From assembly GCA_030407085.1 (NCBI GenBank), contig CM059586.1, positions 30,057,501-30,121,500 of the forward strand: a stretch of 64,000 bases of DNA, given 5' to 3'. The notes under the pieces were generated by a model that was given only the letters and a program-made list of their open reading frames with translations, had not been told where the DNA came from and did no database searches. Position 1 is the stretch's first letter; every line of letters begins with the position of its first letter. Of the stretch, positions 26,601 to 37,386 are shown one piece after another. A program made the position numbers and the translations under genes. Source of the DNA: Trichopria drosophilae. Lineage: Eukaryota > Arthropoda > Insecta > Hymenoptera > Diapriidae.

Positions 26601-29600
26601 TCTTAATTTGTAAAAGGCCTTTAGGCCGTAGAATATAAAATAAATAAATAAATAAATAAAATCTAGGGATATTTTTGAGAAAATCCAATTTTTGTGGATT
26701 TTTTAGATATATCGTGCATATATTCGAATACTAAATCAATTTAAATGAGACATTTGCAAATACCTTTTTAAGCATAACTCAAAATAAAATGTAGGGGTAT
26801 TTTTGAAAAAATTCAATTTGCGATAATTTTTAAGATTCACCGAACGTATTTCAAATATTACATCGATTAAATGACATACACATTATTTATATAAAAAATT
26901 ATGACTTAAACAATTTATTATACACAAATACATTTAATTTATTATATTATTTTTTACATTACTAGTTATTAGTTATTAGTTCTAACTATAGTTATTACTC
27001 TCCTGTACCTAGACTTAAGCTTGCATGGAACCTATTACCGCAGAATGTACTTCAAAGGCGTCTACCAGCGTTTCGCACATAGCCATATCTCTGGAACTTT
27101 TAACTTTTGAGTTAAAAGAAAAAAATGAAATTTTTTTAGAGGCACAATCTTTTTCAAATTATTTTCCGTTTTGTAGATAATATAAAATGATGAAAAATAA
27201 TCGCGTTATTAATTTGTTGTACATGCTCAACTAGTTAAATAAATAATTAAGCAAACAGTATTGCACGAATATTTCCTTACATCTAACTAACTCCAAACTT
27301 GGCACTTGGGGGTTTTCGATGTCGCTGATTCCGAATCCGTTATCAGATTTTCGAAATTCAAAATGACGGATCAAATATGGCGGATGAACATCAGAAACTT
27401 TGCTTGATTTGGATGAAACTTAGTACATAGGGTATTTCTATGTCACTAATTGTGAATCAGTTATCAAATTTCCAAAATTCAAAATGACGGAATCAATATG
27501 TTGACTGAAAACTTTAAGAAAATGTTGAATGCTCTTCAAGATCACCATAATGGAAGATTACGAATTTCACCTCGTACAGTTTTGTCAGCCAAAACATAAT
27601 ACATCTACAATTTGTAGTTGATATTTAAGTATTTGTTAAAAAAACAATTTGTTATGTAATATAAGGGCGAATGTAGCGAAAGTCTGTGATTTTTGAACTT
27701 TTACACTAGAATATCTCAAAATTCTGACGGAATATGGCAATTCTGTGATCAGTTTCGGATTTAGCATCAACTTTTACGTCACACATGACTAATCATGTTT
27801 GCGAATACCCACCCGAATTAGCCTCTGTTATTTAAACAAATTTGATAAACAATTATTTTGAACAACATTTTTCTGAAAAAATCTTGTTCTATACTTCTAC
27901 ATAGTGTTACAAACCACTTCTATATTATGTTCGGGTCTACAGAACGAAAATTATGCTTAGAACACATTCTTTTCATTTTTGTTAATGATATTTTGTACGT
28001 GTCTCCTACATTTCTTTACGGATCTTTTGAGTGATCTGGATAAGCTTTTAAAACACCTCGAAGATCCGTTTGCGCTGCCATAAACTGCTTTATCAATTAA
28101 TTTGAAAATGTGCTGCCTGATAAAGTAGTTTTTTCAAACGAGTTACGCTGAAAACATCAATATTAAAATACGCGCCAAATTTACAATAAATGAGGCACAT
28201 GCAAAAACCAAAATTTTTTGAAATTGTTATGCTCTGTAGAAACGTTTCCATATTATGGATTTTCAAAAAATTAAACGATACAAAAACTGCGGCAACAAAA
28301 TGACTAAAATTAATTTTCTCAAAAATCACAGATACCCAAATTCACCAATTTTATTCACTCTTTTATAAGTGAGGCACACCTTTCTGTGGTACATTTTTAT
28401 ATTCCGTACATCCCCAAAGGTATGTAACAAAAAATTCACGTCCCTAGAGGATGCGCTCAAAAAGTTATAGTAACAGGAATCAAAAAAAACTCTACTTAGT
28501 ACCCCTATGCAACTTGCGATTATTTGGCGATTACCATACCTCAAATTTGTTTATAAGCATTGAATAATTATTTTATGCACTTGGCTATCACATATAGCAC
28601 ATAATTGAAGAAACTGCCGAAGAAAACTGTAACGTATACACTGTTTGATGGCTTAAATCTAACGATACCTGAAAAGTTAAAAGTTCCAGAGATATGCCTA
28701 CATACGTTTGCAATTATACCAAATTAAATTATTGATTATTTTTCTTTATTCTTATATAAATTTTTTATTTTTTGTAAGTTTCAATTGTGTATTTTGTGAT
28801 GCCATCATTGCATTGTTATTAATTTTGTACAAGGCACAATAAGGTGCCATTGATCCAAATAAATAAAATAAAAAAAATTATTTAAAAAATTATTTACATT
28901 GTTGTAATGTTACACATTATGGTAGTTTCTGTGATTAAAATGAATGCAAACTATTGTATTTGCAAATCAATCGTAAGAGCCTATCCGCATATTCCGAATT
29001 ATCTATCGAAACCTTGTACTTATTCCATACCGACTTGATGTCAGCATGTGCACCCGTTTTCGACTTTTCTGCAAAATTTGGGAACATGAAAAAAAACTGT
29101 GTGAATTTTACTATGGTAAGTCTAAAAAATCATCAAAAATTGAGTTTTTTTAAAAATATTCCTAGATTTGATTTTAAATTTATGCTTAAAATGATTGTTA
29201 CACTGTAAAAAAAGTCGATGTAATTTTACAGTGAAAAAGTGGAAATAAAAATACCAGTGAAAATTGTAAATTTACAGTGATATTGTAAAATTCCTTCATT
29301 ATCGATGTAATTTTACATGTGCACTGTAAAATGGAAAAAATTAGTTCTATATTTACACGGCACTGTAATATTACAAGTGGACTGTAAAATTCCTCGAGTT
29401 TTGTCAGAATTTTACATTTCCACTCTAAAATTACATTGACTCAATAAAATGTACCAAGTTTTGGTGTAATTTTTAGGTATGATCGGAATGATATACCAAT
29501 ACATCTACTAAATTTTTTGTAATTAAGCTACCTATAATTTGTAATGTGTTCAATTTCTTTTTTGTTAAAAATATAAAGTCACTCAATAAACGAAATAGCA

Positions 29601-32600
29601 CATCTGTGCAGTCGTATACAATGTATATCTGCTAACAGCACCACAGTGGTTGACGAGAACGACTAGAATCACTTTACAGTGTGCGTGTAATTTTATATTT
29701 TCCATGCATTTTTACATAAAAAACAATTTAAAATTACAAAGACGATGTAAAATTACTTTTTTTTAAATTACACAATCGATGTAAAATTACGATTCCTACT
29801 GGTATTTTTATTTTCACCTTTCCCGCTAAACAATATTCCGTTACAGCAACATCTTTGAAACGTCGCATTATAGCCATGCGACCAAACTTGTTTCATTGCA
29901 AAAACATTTTTGGGACGTCCTTGGAACCAGAAATGTCCTGCCACATTTACGGTTTTTAAATAACGTTTCATTCGTAACGTACCTGCGACGTTTGAAAACT
30001 ATACATCCAACGTTGTAAAAACGTTACATTAAACGGTCATAAATAAAAATTATAAGAAATTCCACGAATTATTTTATTCGATTCGAATTTTATTATTATT
30101 TATGTATCGTTAGATATGTTATGAAAGAATGTAGTTTTATAATTTTGCTCGCAAATAAATCTATGAATCTAAGAAAAATTAATCCCGACCGAGGATCGAG
30201 CCCGGGTCTACCGGTTGCAACGCTGACGTCTTAACCACTACGCTACGCTCGCATACGTATTACCATGCGAACGAGAGCTCTCAATCGTAGAAGGCTTCTT
30301 GATAAATGCGGGTTTAGTTTAAACAAGATATGTTTAATTAATTTTGTCATTTCTATATCAGGAATAATAATATTTTAATATTATTTGACTATTTTGTAGT
30401 AATTTATTGTAATTTACATAAATATTTTTAAGATATCCATATAATATTTTTTTTAAACGAAATTGATTAATAGACACTGTTTAAAAAAATGTAAAGTTAA
30501 TTAAAGTTATTTTACAAATGCACTACTTGGAAATAAATTATGAATTACGCGGATATTAAAATTAACATAAGTAAACCAATTTTTAAATTATGAATTAAAT
30601 GTAATACAATTTACATTAAAAATAATACAGTGCGAGTTATTTTTCTGGACAAGTGACGGAAATTTTCAAATTATGTACATAAATATATTAAAAGGGAGCG
30701 AGTTTTTTAAAATAAATACACTGTATATGGGCATTGTTCTAGAATTTTTAAACTTTATGTTGTCGCTCATTATACCTTAAAAATTTTAAATATAACTTTG
30801 CAACACTACAGATCAACAAATTTTTGTTCGTTTTACATGTAATAAGTGTTTATTACTAATTACAGATATGTAGAAAACAATGAGAGTAAATAAAAGTAGT
30901 GAATTTGCCTGTTTTTGGTGCACGACACTCACTACATTTTTTCAGTTTTAACACTGAAACTTTTTGCACCTTTTTTTTATGGTCTGTGGTTTTTTGTGGA
31001 AGTATTTGGGGATGTAAACAAATGAAAAATCCTTAACTTAATGATGTGCCTCACTGAGGAATAAAATTATATACCTTCAAACTTGCGAGATAACTTTTTT
31101 TTATAGTTGACAATTTAGCAATCAACCTTAGATAATTTTTTCACATTGGTTTTAAAGAAACCACACAACAGGGGTACATTACCTATATGATCAGAAGTAA
31201 TTTGAGCCTTTGCCCGAATCTGTGCCACCTATACATAAAAAATGTGACCACGTCAAACTTTAAATTTCCAAGCGAAACTCACTTTGAAAAATCAAATTAT
31301 TTAATGGCACATCTACAATTTAGCTTCTAAGTACTTTGGAATCATTGTCATCTTTTCTCCTATGTTATTAAAGTATTTATAAATTTTGTGTTTTTTTAAT
31401 ACAACAAAAAACACACTTTTTGACAATAATAAAATGATTATTCTTTACAAATCGTTTTAATTTTTTGGTATCCTTAATGTTAAATCATGTATCTGGATTT
31501 CAAATTTTAATGAAAACTGACTTTGGATTTGTAATCAGTGGCCTCAAAAACCCTAACATATCAAATTTTATAAAAATCAAAGAAATTTTGTAAAAATAGT
31601 CCGCCATATTTAATCCATTATTTTAAATTTGAATAACTATTAACTAGACGTTTAATTTTATATACTAGCTTCTAAAAATGAGGCCATAAGCAAAAGAACT
31701 GAATTTTTTATGTATATTAAACGTTACAAAACTAAAAACTAATTTTAAGAGTAACGTAACATGTTACATTAAAAAAAGAATACATTGTGTATAAATGAGT
31801 CACGCAAGGTTTTTCCTGTCATTTGATCAATTCTAAAGCCAATAAAATTAATTTCATGAATGTGCCTAAAAAAAAAATGCAATTTTCTTCAACCTCAAAG
31901 TTTAAAAGTTCTAGAATAATGCCCATATATAAAATGCATATTCTCTAAATATTACAAAACCCGTTTCAATTTCAAATATGAAGTATAACAATAGTTAAAT
32001 TTCACTTCATTGCAGTCTCAGTCTCAAATTACACTATATTTTAAATTAATTTTTGCAGTACTATTACAAAAAAAAAATATTGAATTTAATGGACATCAAT
32101 GTATTCAAGTTACACAAGTATAAGAAATAAAAAGAACAAAATTAATAATAGCAAATAATATTATGCACCAGAAAAAAGAATAATTATAAGAAGAAAAAGA
32201 TTGCATGTAAATCATGCTAGTATACGAAAACAAATGCTGCATCCGAACGCTTCCGAATCTTGAAGGCGAAGTCTGAGATGGAACCGGCCGAAACGATAGA
32301 AGATATGCAATAAATCATGTCTACGAAACTTCGCATTTGTAACATTACATGAATGTTACGTTAGTAACCTGAATGCGACGTTTTAAATTTCGTTGGTGAT
32401 TTTGTGACGTTGCAGAAACGATTCCATAATACGTTTTTAAAACTGTTATAAAGTGACATTCTGGTAATGTTACGCATTATCTTTGCGTATTTAGATATTG
32501 TGCAACGTGGTGTAAACGGCATCAAGAAGTTGTTACGAAACATTACGTTTTTGCCATAAATGGGATTGTAACTTTTCATTTACGTTACATGTTTAGCAGG

Positions 32601-34359
32601 TTTACGCTGTAAATTTATGTTTCCATTGTAAATTTTACACGTTTATGGTAAATTTCCTTCTGTTTTCGTTGGATATTAACCGAAAACATGCATTTACATT
32701 TTACAACGAGAGTAATAGGAAACTTCAACAAAATTGTAAAATCTCAGAAATGTAATTTTACATTTCTTTTTACAGCGTAGGCATCACGGATGTTGTATTT
32801 AAAAAGATATTTGCAAATGTCTCATTTAAATCAATTTAGTATTGGAATATATGCATGATGTATATGAAAATTCCACAAAAATTGGATTTTCTCAATAATC
32901 TCCCTAGATTTTATTTTAAATTTAGTCTTAAAATTATTGGTAGACATCACAGAAAATATTTCTGAAGAGATCCGCGAGGTGCACACACTTTTCATTTAAA
33001 CTTCATCAAAGTCTACTATGTGACTATGGAAAACATGTATGTACAACGTGTTGATAAAACACAGTTTTATTGAAATTCTCAGTTTCGTCGAGCATTATTC
33101 AACTGCTATATATTTAGTCGAAACACGTTGCAATTTTATATCCAGTTTTATTTATGATTAATCATAACCTTTCTGTATAAATATTTTAATATAACAATAT
33201 TATTTAATTTATGCTTTATACTATGAACAAATTACAAATTTTCAGTTCCAGTTTTACAAAACGAACTTTTAAAGCTAAACAGACACTGACGTTTAAATGT
33301 CCCATGTTAAATACAAGGACGATTTTTGTTATCACCGCAAGTAGTAAAATTACATGATCTGTTACATAATTACACGAATCAAGCTTATGTTTACTTTATG
33401 CAAATTTAGTTACAACTTTAAATAAAAGGATATTCACCCTCCGAAAAATTTTAAGTAAGATTCTTTTGAGAACCTCATGAGAAATTGAAACAATTGCCTT
33501 ATAGTTGTAAATATACATTATATATATATCTATTAGTCATACAAGTATCGTACAGAATATATAAAGTTTTATTACACGAAAGAAAATAATTTAATAGGTA
33601 GTTTTATGAGCATACAATCATGAATGTTTTGAGTTGAAATTTTATGGAAATTACATAAAAATCTCATCGCAATCGGGTCAATTTTCATATAAATCGCAAA
33701 TATTGTCGAATAGTGTTTCCGTGTGAGTACTGTACAACATTTATATGAAATTTACAAGGTACTTGTTTCAAATTCTCATGTGATTCTCATGAAGATCCTA
33801 CCTAAAATTTTTCGCAGGGATCGTCATGCTTTATGAATTTTTTAAATTTAAAATATCAAAGAAAATTCGAAAGTAGCAATTTTGGATATATCGAATTTCA
33901 ATGAATTGTCAAATGCGAGTGTGTCATATAGAAATGCCCTCATATATAAAAATATGAAATCTATATAAATGTAAAAATCTGTAAGATAAATAAGTACGCA
34001 ATATATAAATGAGAATCTGCATCTGCGACATTGTACGATGGATAATTATCGATCGTATACCATCATTATGTTACGATAGTCGGAGTTACATCTAATCGTT
34101 TCAGACTATTTAAACAATATATTATATACGATGTAATACGAACTTCCAATATTTTATTAAAAATAAAATAAGTGGATAACTAATTGTTTGAATACATCCT
34201 ACTGAATGTCAATAATTCATATTTGACCGAACATTTGTGAACTTGTGGAGAGACCAAAGGGAAGGAAAAATTATTCCCTGAGAAACAAACCAAAAGCTTA
34301 CCAATGGGCGGTTGGTTATTCGCCGTCTCCATGTAACCGTTAACTGGTAAAGTGGTCAT
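11680..34359 (-). CDS. MED1: Mediator complex subunit 1 (MED1)
   Basis: Nuclear Mediator subunit that links DNA-bound activators, nuclear receptors in particular, to RNA polymerase II. Coding exons on the minus strand: 34359-34302, 23424-23279, 21457-21324, 21241-20883, 20794-20569, 16081-15850, 15780-11680. Phases all agree, giving 1,751 residues. Residues up to about 530 form the conserved Med1 domain, with [10 protein letters not shown] and [13 protein letters not shown] matching the vertebrate protein. One LXXLL box (LGALL, residues 627-631) follows. Next come basic and Lys-rich stretches, a long Ser-rich disordered tail, a 17-residue proline run near 1660, and an acidic C-terminus [14 protein letters not shown] that resembles the vertebrate end. 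The first exon encodes [19 protein letters not shown] and was accepted because its donor phase completes the codon opened at the exon 2 acceptor. An in-frame ATG 72 nt upstream (34431) could add 24 residues. Introns 1, 2 and 5 are swollen by transposons. Confidence 0.93.
11918..11969. repeat. GGT/GGC microsatellite encoding the MED1 proline run
   Basis: An impure trinucleotide array, read as CCN on the coding strand, encodes the 17-residue proline tract of MED1. Length variation here would change the protein without shifting the frame. Confidence 0.85.
17078..19477. mobile_element. TA-flanked foldback element carrying a nested TTAA element
   Basis: The ends CAGTACCGCTCAAAAGTATG and CATACTTTTGAGTGGTAGCG are inverted and flanked by TA (17076-17077, 19478-19479), as in Tc1/mariner elements. 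The arms are long: 18256-18470 pairs with 19150-19375 and the match extends inward. The element lies in MED1 intron 5 (16082-20568) and is missing from the paralogous intron at 42493-43256. No transposase is visible. Confidence 0.85.
17187..18251. mobile_element. TTAA-flanked foldback (piggyBac-like MITE), nested
   Basis: The ends CCCGTTTCGTCCCAAAACGA and its inverse are flanked by TTAA on both sides (17183-17186, 18252-18255). The arms stay inverted for several hundred bases, with GGGTATGCTCTTTTCGAA near 17297 pairing with its inverse near 18135. It splits the left arm of the surrounding TA-flanked element. The intact right arm of that element near 19370 shows the unsplit GAATTAAAGAGGAGAC, which confirms the insertion. 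Confidence 0.88.
19614..19990 (-). pseudogene. Decayed transposon-protein fragment
   Basis: The minus-strand reading frame gives [19 protein letters not shown], then a region ending in a charged helix ([16 protein letters not shown]). An in-frame stop precedes NAN, with CLRCSRC-like cysteines upstream. The N-E-x-L-H-S-x-x-W-x-x-C-P-K pattern is one I associate with long uncharacterised animal transposon proteins; I cannot name the superfamily safely. It lies inside MED1 intron 5 beside a foldback element. The full extent upstream is unclear. Confidence 0.5.
21483..23095. mobile_element. Inverted-terminal-repeat element in MED1 intron 2
   Basis: The left end CCCAGTAAACGAAAAAAGAT and the right end ATCTTTTTTCGTTTACTCGG are inverted, with ATAT/ATA flanks. 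The paralogous intron at 44143-44495 has no counterpart, so this is an insertion of about 1.6 kb. The interior is dominated by degenerate GGAATTCAAGGGGATTCAA-type words. A further copy of the terminal sequence occurs at 22659-22678, suggesting two joined or nested elements. A tRNA-like segment lies at 21612-21680. Confidence 0.78.
21612..21680 (-). other. tRNA-like segment (SINE-type), not a functional tRNA
   Basis: On the minus strand, TGGCCGAGTGG fits the A box and GGTTTGATTCTC fits the B box of RNA polymerase III promoters, with spacing like a tRNA. The sequences flanking these boxes do not pair to form an acceptor stem, so it is probably tRNA-derived repeat sequence. Confidence 0.55.
24004..24625. 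mobile_element. Mutator-like non-autonomous element with 9-bp target duplication
   Basis: Terminal inverted repeats of about 33 bp differ at one position and begin ATGTACGTGAAGTTTAAGTC. They are flanked by identical TTGGAAAAG on both sides (23995-24003, 24626-24634). The interior is about 3.5 tandem copies of a unit of roughly 134 bp, each with GGCGGATCATAG-like and ATAAACAATTTGTTATAAAC words (starts near 24041, 24177, 24309, 24444). The duplicated locus shows the empty site TTAGAAAAG at 45272-45280. A 9-bp duplication with simple ends points to the Mutator group. Confidence 0.85.
26281..26660 (+). mobile_element. 5'-truncated LINE 3' end
   Basis: The plus-strand frame reads [16 protein letters not shown] and ends [10 protein letters not shown] before a stop. 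The W-N-x-L-P signature is common at the C-terminus of LINE reverse-transcriptase proteins. A 3' UTR follows with the small hairpin AAGGCCTTTAGGCCGT, then AAATA repeats. The surrounding arm is split at AAAAT, and its mirror arm near 32910 is uninterrupted there. Confidence 0.75.
26950..28875 (+). mobile_element. Second LINE 3' end, split by a TA-flanked element
   Basis: Before the insertion, plus-strand sequence at about 27000-27081 reads [19 protein letters not shown], again W-N-x-L-P-like. After it (28700 on) the sequence continues to a hairpin GGCACAATAAGGTGCC and an A-rich tail at about 28855-28875. The left boundary is approximate. Confidence 0.55.
27082..28699. mobile_element. TA-flanked foldback element inside a LINE remnant
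   Basis: The ends GCCATATCTCTGGAACTTTT and AAAAGTTCCAGAGATATGCC are inverted and flanked by TA (27080-27081, 28700-28701). The length is 1618 bp, close to the 1621-bp TA element in the acyltransferase intron. Internally it carries two AAATTCAAAATGACGGA words (27354, 27475). No transposase frame is visible. Confidence 0.8.
30186..30253 (-). other. tRNA-like segment, not a functional tRNA
   Basis: On the minus strand, TAGCGTAGTGGTTAAGACG fits an A box and GGCTCGATCCTC a B box. An acceptor stem cannot be formed from the flanks. It resembles the segment at 21612-21680 in the T-arm (CCGACCGAG and ATC words), which suggests a shared tRNA-derived source. Confidence 0.5.
30724..31929. mobile_element. 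Innermost foldback of the nest
   Basis: The left end TATATGGGCATTGTTCTAGA and the right end TCTAGAATAATGCCCATATA are inverted, each followed inward by a TTTAAACTTT-like match. The TA at its edges fits a TA-targeting element. It is the fourth level of nesting counted from the element at 26167. Confidence 0.72.
34302..34359 (-). other. MED1: MED1 first coding exon (19 codons plus one base)
   Basis: The exon encodes [19 protein letters not shown], then a lone G before the donor GTAAGC. The next exon at 23424 opens with CT, completing GCT (Ala), and remains open into the Med1 domain. The exon is 10.9 kb from exon 2. This is the junction my MED1 model depends on most. Confidence 0.8.
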
Positions 34360-34990
34360 AATGACGCGGAATTTCGACGCTCTGTTTCTGAAACGTCGAA
34401 ATGCTACTTCCGCGCAACTTTCTTCCTTCACATCACGTTACATATATTACATCTCGAATAATTAAACGGAGGCGATTCATGCACCGCCTCATTTATTCGT
34501 ACCCCTCGACTATCCACTAGAAAATGTTTTGCACATAACACGTGGAACGAAACTAGTGCGATCGACCGATTATTTCGCCCGAACTGCACGAAATATCAGC
34601 TTGCTTATGGCTCCCGTAGGATCCATCTTGATTTTTTTAGCTTCGAACACCGCCATTGCGGTAGTGAAAGTTTCTACAAGGGGACTGGGCGATAACATTG
34701 CCGGACTCCTGTCACGTATTTCACATAACCTGTGTATACTCCCTAGTAACATTCAGAAACAGGCCCTAGGGAGGTCAGAAACTGGATTACTCGCCACGTA
34801 ATTTACATTAATTACACTAGTGGAACTTGAACAGAACATAGGGAAGCCCATGTTAACGTGAGCGGGCTTGTGATTGGTCAATTCCGGGCACCTGGATGCT
34901 TTCGATCTATCGCCATTGGTTGCAACTGCTACTGAATTTCAATGCCGTTGCTCTACGCGTGTGCGCGACATGTAATTGAATAAATTTTAT
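34360..34990 (-). promoter_or_regulatory. Likely MED1 promoter and 5' UTR, relatively GC/CpG-rich
   Basis: This stretch is clearly richer in G+C and CpG than its surroundings (many CG dinucleotides in 34370-34930). It lies immediately upstream of MED1 exon 1. Insect housekeeping promoters often look like this in AT-rich genomes. No TATA box or initiator was assigned. I find no counterpart in tandem unit 2. Confidence 0.5.
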
Positions 34991-35357
34991 CCTGATAAAT
35001 GTTAATTAATCTAATTTAAACATAATTGGAAGGCTTTAAACCATTTTCTGGGTAAGAATTAGGAAGAAAATTGATAGGTTAGGTTGCTTTTTTATGTCAT
35101 GTTTCTCATCACGTCATTTATTTTGAATTAAGACGTCAAATTACAGTAGAACCCCTCTTATTTCAACTGGTCATGGTTTTCAAGATGGCGCCGACCCCTC
35201 TTATCTGAAATTTCCCCTTACCCCCTTGCTCTACTTAACGCTTTAATAGTGGATGATAATATCTGATTTTACAATATAACAGGTTCTTGGCTTATTCGGT
35301 CGGTGTATACAAAATGATAAAAATGACAATATTTACGTCTCGGCTGTCGATGTTATA

Positions 35358-35681
35358 CAGTCCGACCTCCCTAATTGATAACATGCTGGAACCGGAGAAG
35401 TTGAAACTCCATAATTGATAACTTCCCACCTGTCCCCATATTCAATGCACTTCCCCTCACTTTACGGACATATCAAATAATGCAGGTTATGTACACACGA
35501 TGTATACATGTGTGGGTGAACCAATCAACGCCATCAGCCAATAAGGTTTTTCTTCCCTGAAAAGGTTGACGGTCAGGTGGGGGAACCAGAGTTGCAATTA
35601 CGAAGTTTTTGACGTTAACAATTATGGAGGTTTTTTCGTTTTGATCATTTACGGAGGTTATCAATTAGGTAGGTCGGACTG
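35358..35681. mobile_element. Short inverted-repeat MITE with CAGTCCGACCT ends
   Basis: The left end CAGTCCGACCTCCCTAATTG and the right end CAATTAGGTAGGTCGGACTG are near-perfect inverses. A second inner match exists (AATTGATAACTTCC against GGAGGTTATCAATT). The left flank is TA and the right flank begins TTA. CAGT-type ends with TA fit Tc1/mariner/pogo MITEs. Confidence 0.75.
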
Positions 35682-36240
35682 TTATTGTAAAATTTATCTA
35701 CTGTTGGCCAAGAAGAAACTTCACTTATCGTGAAAAATGAATATATATAATATATCTGAAAAATGTATAGAGAATTTTAAATTTGGATAAAAATGTAACG
35801 GGATTACAACTCGTGCCTTTATGTGATAAATAAAGACTGCAACCTTTAGCATTTATTTATGGTCATTTATATCTGCATTCGAGTGTAGAAATAAACATTT
35901 TAAATTTACAGTATGCACTTTTTATTACATATAATTATGTATCAATAATTTTTTGCAAATATGATTAATGAAAGCTTCAAATCACTTCAAATTCAGTAAG
36001 TTGCTGATATTGGATTTGTTTGTTATTTTGCAAATGAAAGACTTTTCAATTTTTGTGGAGGTCTTGAAATACACATCATTAAAAATTGACAACATCCTAA
36101 CCTTTTTTTTCTTGACTATCTTCGGATTGTCTGAAATGTCTGCGCCTGAAGGTACAGGTACATTTACATTTATCACTATTAATGACACCAGGAAAATGTT
36201 CAATTCGCCAATTATTGACAGCAGGCCTTCCGGAGTGTAT

Positions 36241-37386
36241 CCCTGGTAAAAATTTCCGATTGAACTTCAATCGGACCTAATGAGACTCGATCAGACCTAT
36301 TCGGTTTCAATCCGCAATTTGTCCCCGATACAATCGGACTCAATCGGACGTCGGTTTCAATCGGTTGCAATCGGAAATTTTATTCGGAACGAATCGGATT
36401 CGATCCGAGGGCGACATTTCAAACGGATTCAATCCGATCATTTATTCAGAATTAATCGGACTCATTCCGAACGATCAATCGGAACGAAACGGAATCAATC
36501 CAGGTAGACATTTCAAACGGTTTCAATCCGAACTGTCAATCGGAACGAATCGGATTCGATCTGAAGTGGAAATGTCAAACGGTCTCAATCGGAACCCTCA
36601 TTCGGAACGAATCGGATTTAATGGAAAGCATATATTTCTAACGGTTTCAATCCGAACAGTCAATCGGAATGATTCGGAATCATTCCGAGGTAGAAAACTC
36701 AAACGGTTTCAATCCGAACTATCAATCGGAACGAATCGGATTTAATCTGAAGTGGAAATGTCAAAAGGTCTCAATCGGACCTCTCATTCGGAACGAATCG
36801 GAATCAATCCAGATAGGCATTTCAAACGGTTTCAATCGGACCCCTCATTTGGAACGAATCGGAATTTTCAATTTTGTAAATTTTCAAAATTCTCTTTCAT
36901 GTATGCATTAGTTAGCTCGAAGTCATCCCCCCTTTTGATAACCCTCAAAATTTTTTCAGATTTCACGTATCTCTCACCGTTTTCGTGACACAAATATCAT
37001 ATTACGATATAAGTATAGTAATCGACAGTAGTAGACCAGTGGTCCGTGACGCGCGCGGTCATTCTTCCTTGTTAAGCATTCTTATTGGGGAATACTACTT
37101 GGATAGGTGACCGCTTGAGAACAGATTTTTTAAAGATAATTAAATTATCAAAAAACTTTAAAATATAAAAAAAAATAAAAAGAAATTAATTTTTATATAA
37201 ATTTAAAATTTTGGAAAATTTCATTGTCGGATTAGGTCCGTTTAGAACAGTTTGAATCCGTTTCGGTCTCATTAGGTCCGTTTTGAGAGGGTGCAAAGGT
37301 GTCTGATTAGGTCCGTTTAGAACTGATTAGGTCGGCAACAAATTGCGGATTGCCCAATCGGATTGAATGAGAAATTTTCACCAGGG
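36241..37386. mobile_element. Element with about 64-bp tandem repeats of AATCGGA words
   Basis: The ends CCCTGGTAAAAATTTCCGAT and GAAATTTTCACCAGGG are inverted. The left half, 36270-36870, is a tandem array with a period of about 64 bp rich in GGAACGAATCGGAT and CGGTTTCAATC. The right half has shorter GATTAGGTCCGTTTAGAAC repeats (37228-37330). Open frames crossing the array are by-products of the repeat. A 5S rRNA-like stretch lies at 37072-37123. Confidence 0.75.
37072..37123 (+). other. 5S rRNA 3'-half-like fragment
   Basis: TTAAGCA followed about 20 bp later by TACTTGGATAGGTGACCGCT and TGAGAACA closely follows the conserved 3' half of eukaryotic 5S rRNA, including the internal-promoter side of loop E. 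The 5' half and closing stem are not recognisable. It is a pseudogene or a 5S-derived repeat (SINE3 type), not a working gene. Confidence 0.65.

Larger units (their letters stand above)
29822..32600. mobile_element. Nested element with CCYGCTAAACA ends
   Basis: The left end CCCGCTAAACAATATTCCGT and the right end TTACATGTTTAGCAGG are inverted. Both edges are rich in ATTACGTT/AACGTAAC words. It sits inside the TA-flanked element 29201-32777. Target duplication was not resolved (TTTC against TTTA). A tRNA-like segment and a further inverted-repeat element lie inside. Confidence 0.6.
29201..32777. mobile_element. TA-flanked element with repeated ATTTTACAGTG words
   Basis: The ends CACTGTAAAAA and TTTTTACAGCG are inverted and flanked by TA (29199-29200, 32778-32779). 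Joining the flanks restores ATGATTGTTAGGCATCACG. Related copies at 38355 and 47878 read ATGATTATCAAGCATCACG and ATGATTGCCAAGCATCAAG without the insert. The left 280 bp and right 180 bp are dense in short TTTTACAGTG-type direct and inverted repeats. Other elements are nested within. Confidence 0.85.
26167..33023. mobile_element. Large foldback element enlarged by nested insertions
   Basis: The left arm from 26167 (TCACGGTGGGCTTC, then ATGAAGTTTAAAT) is the reverse complement of the right arm ending near 33023. Inner arm matches, for example 26230-26280 and 26661-26750 against 32800-32980, are interrupted by LINE fragments and TA-flanked elements. Related right-arm copies occur at 37680-38580 and 47129-48135. 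The whole nest lies in MED1 intron 1. Confidence 0.75.

Noticed and set aside
36280..36988. Overlapping plus-strand frames encoding repeated SERIGF-like peptides
   Set aside because: They are translations of the roughly 64-bp tandem array in several frames; no gene structure.
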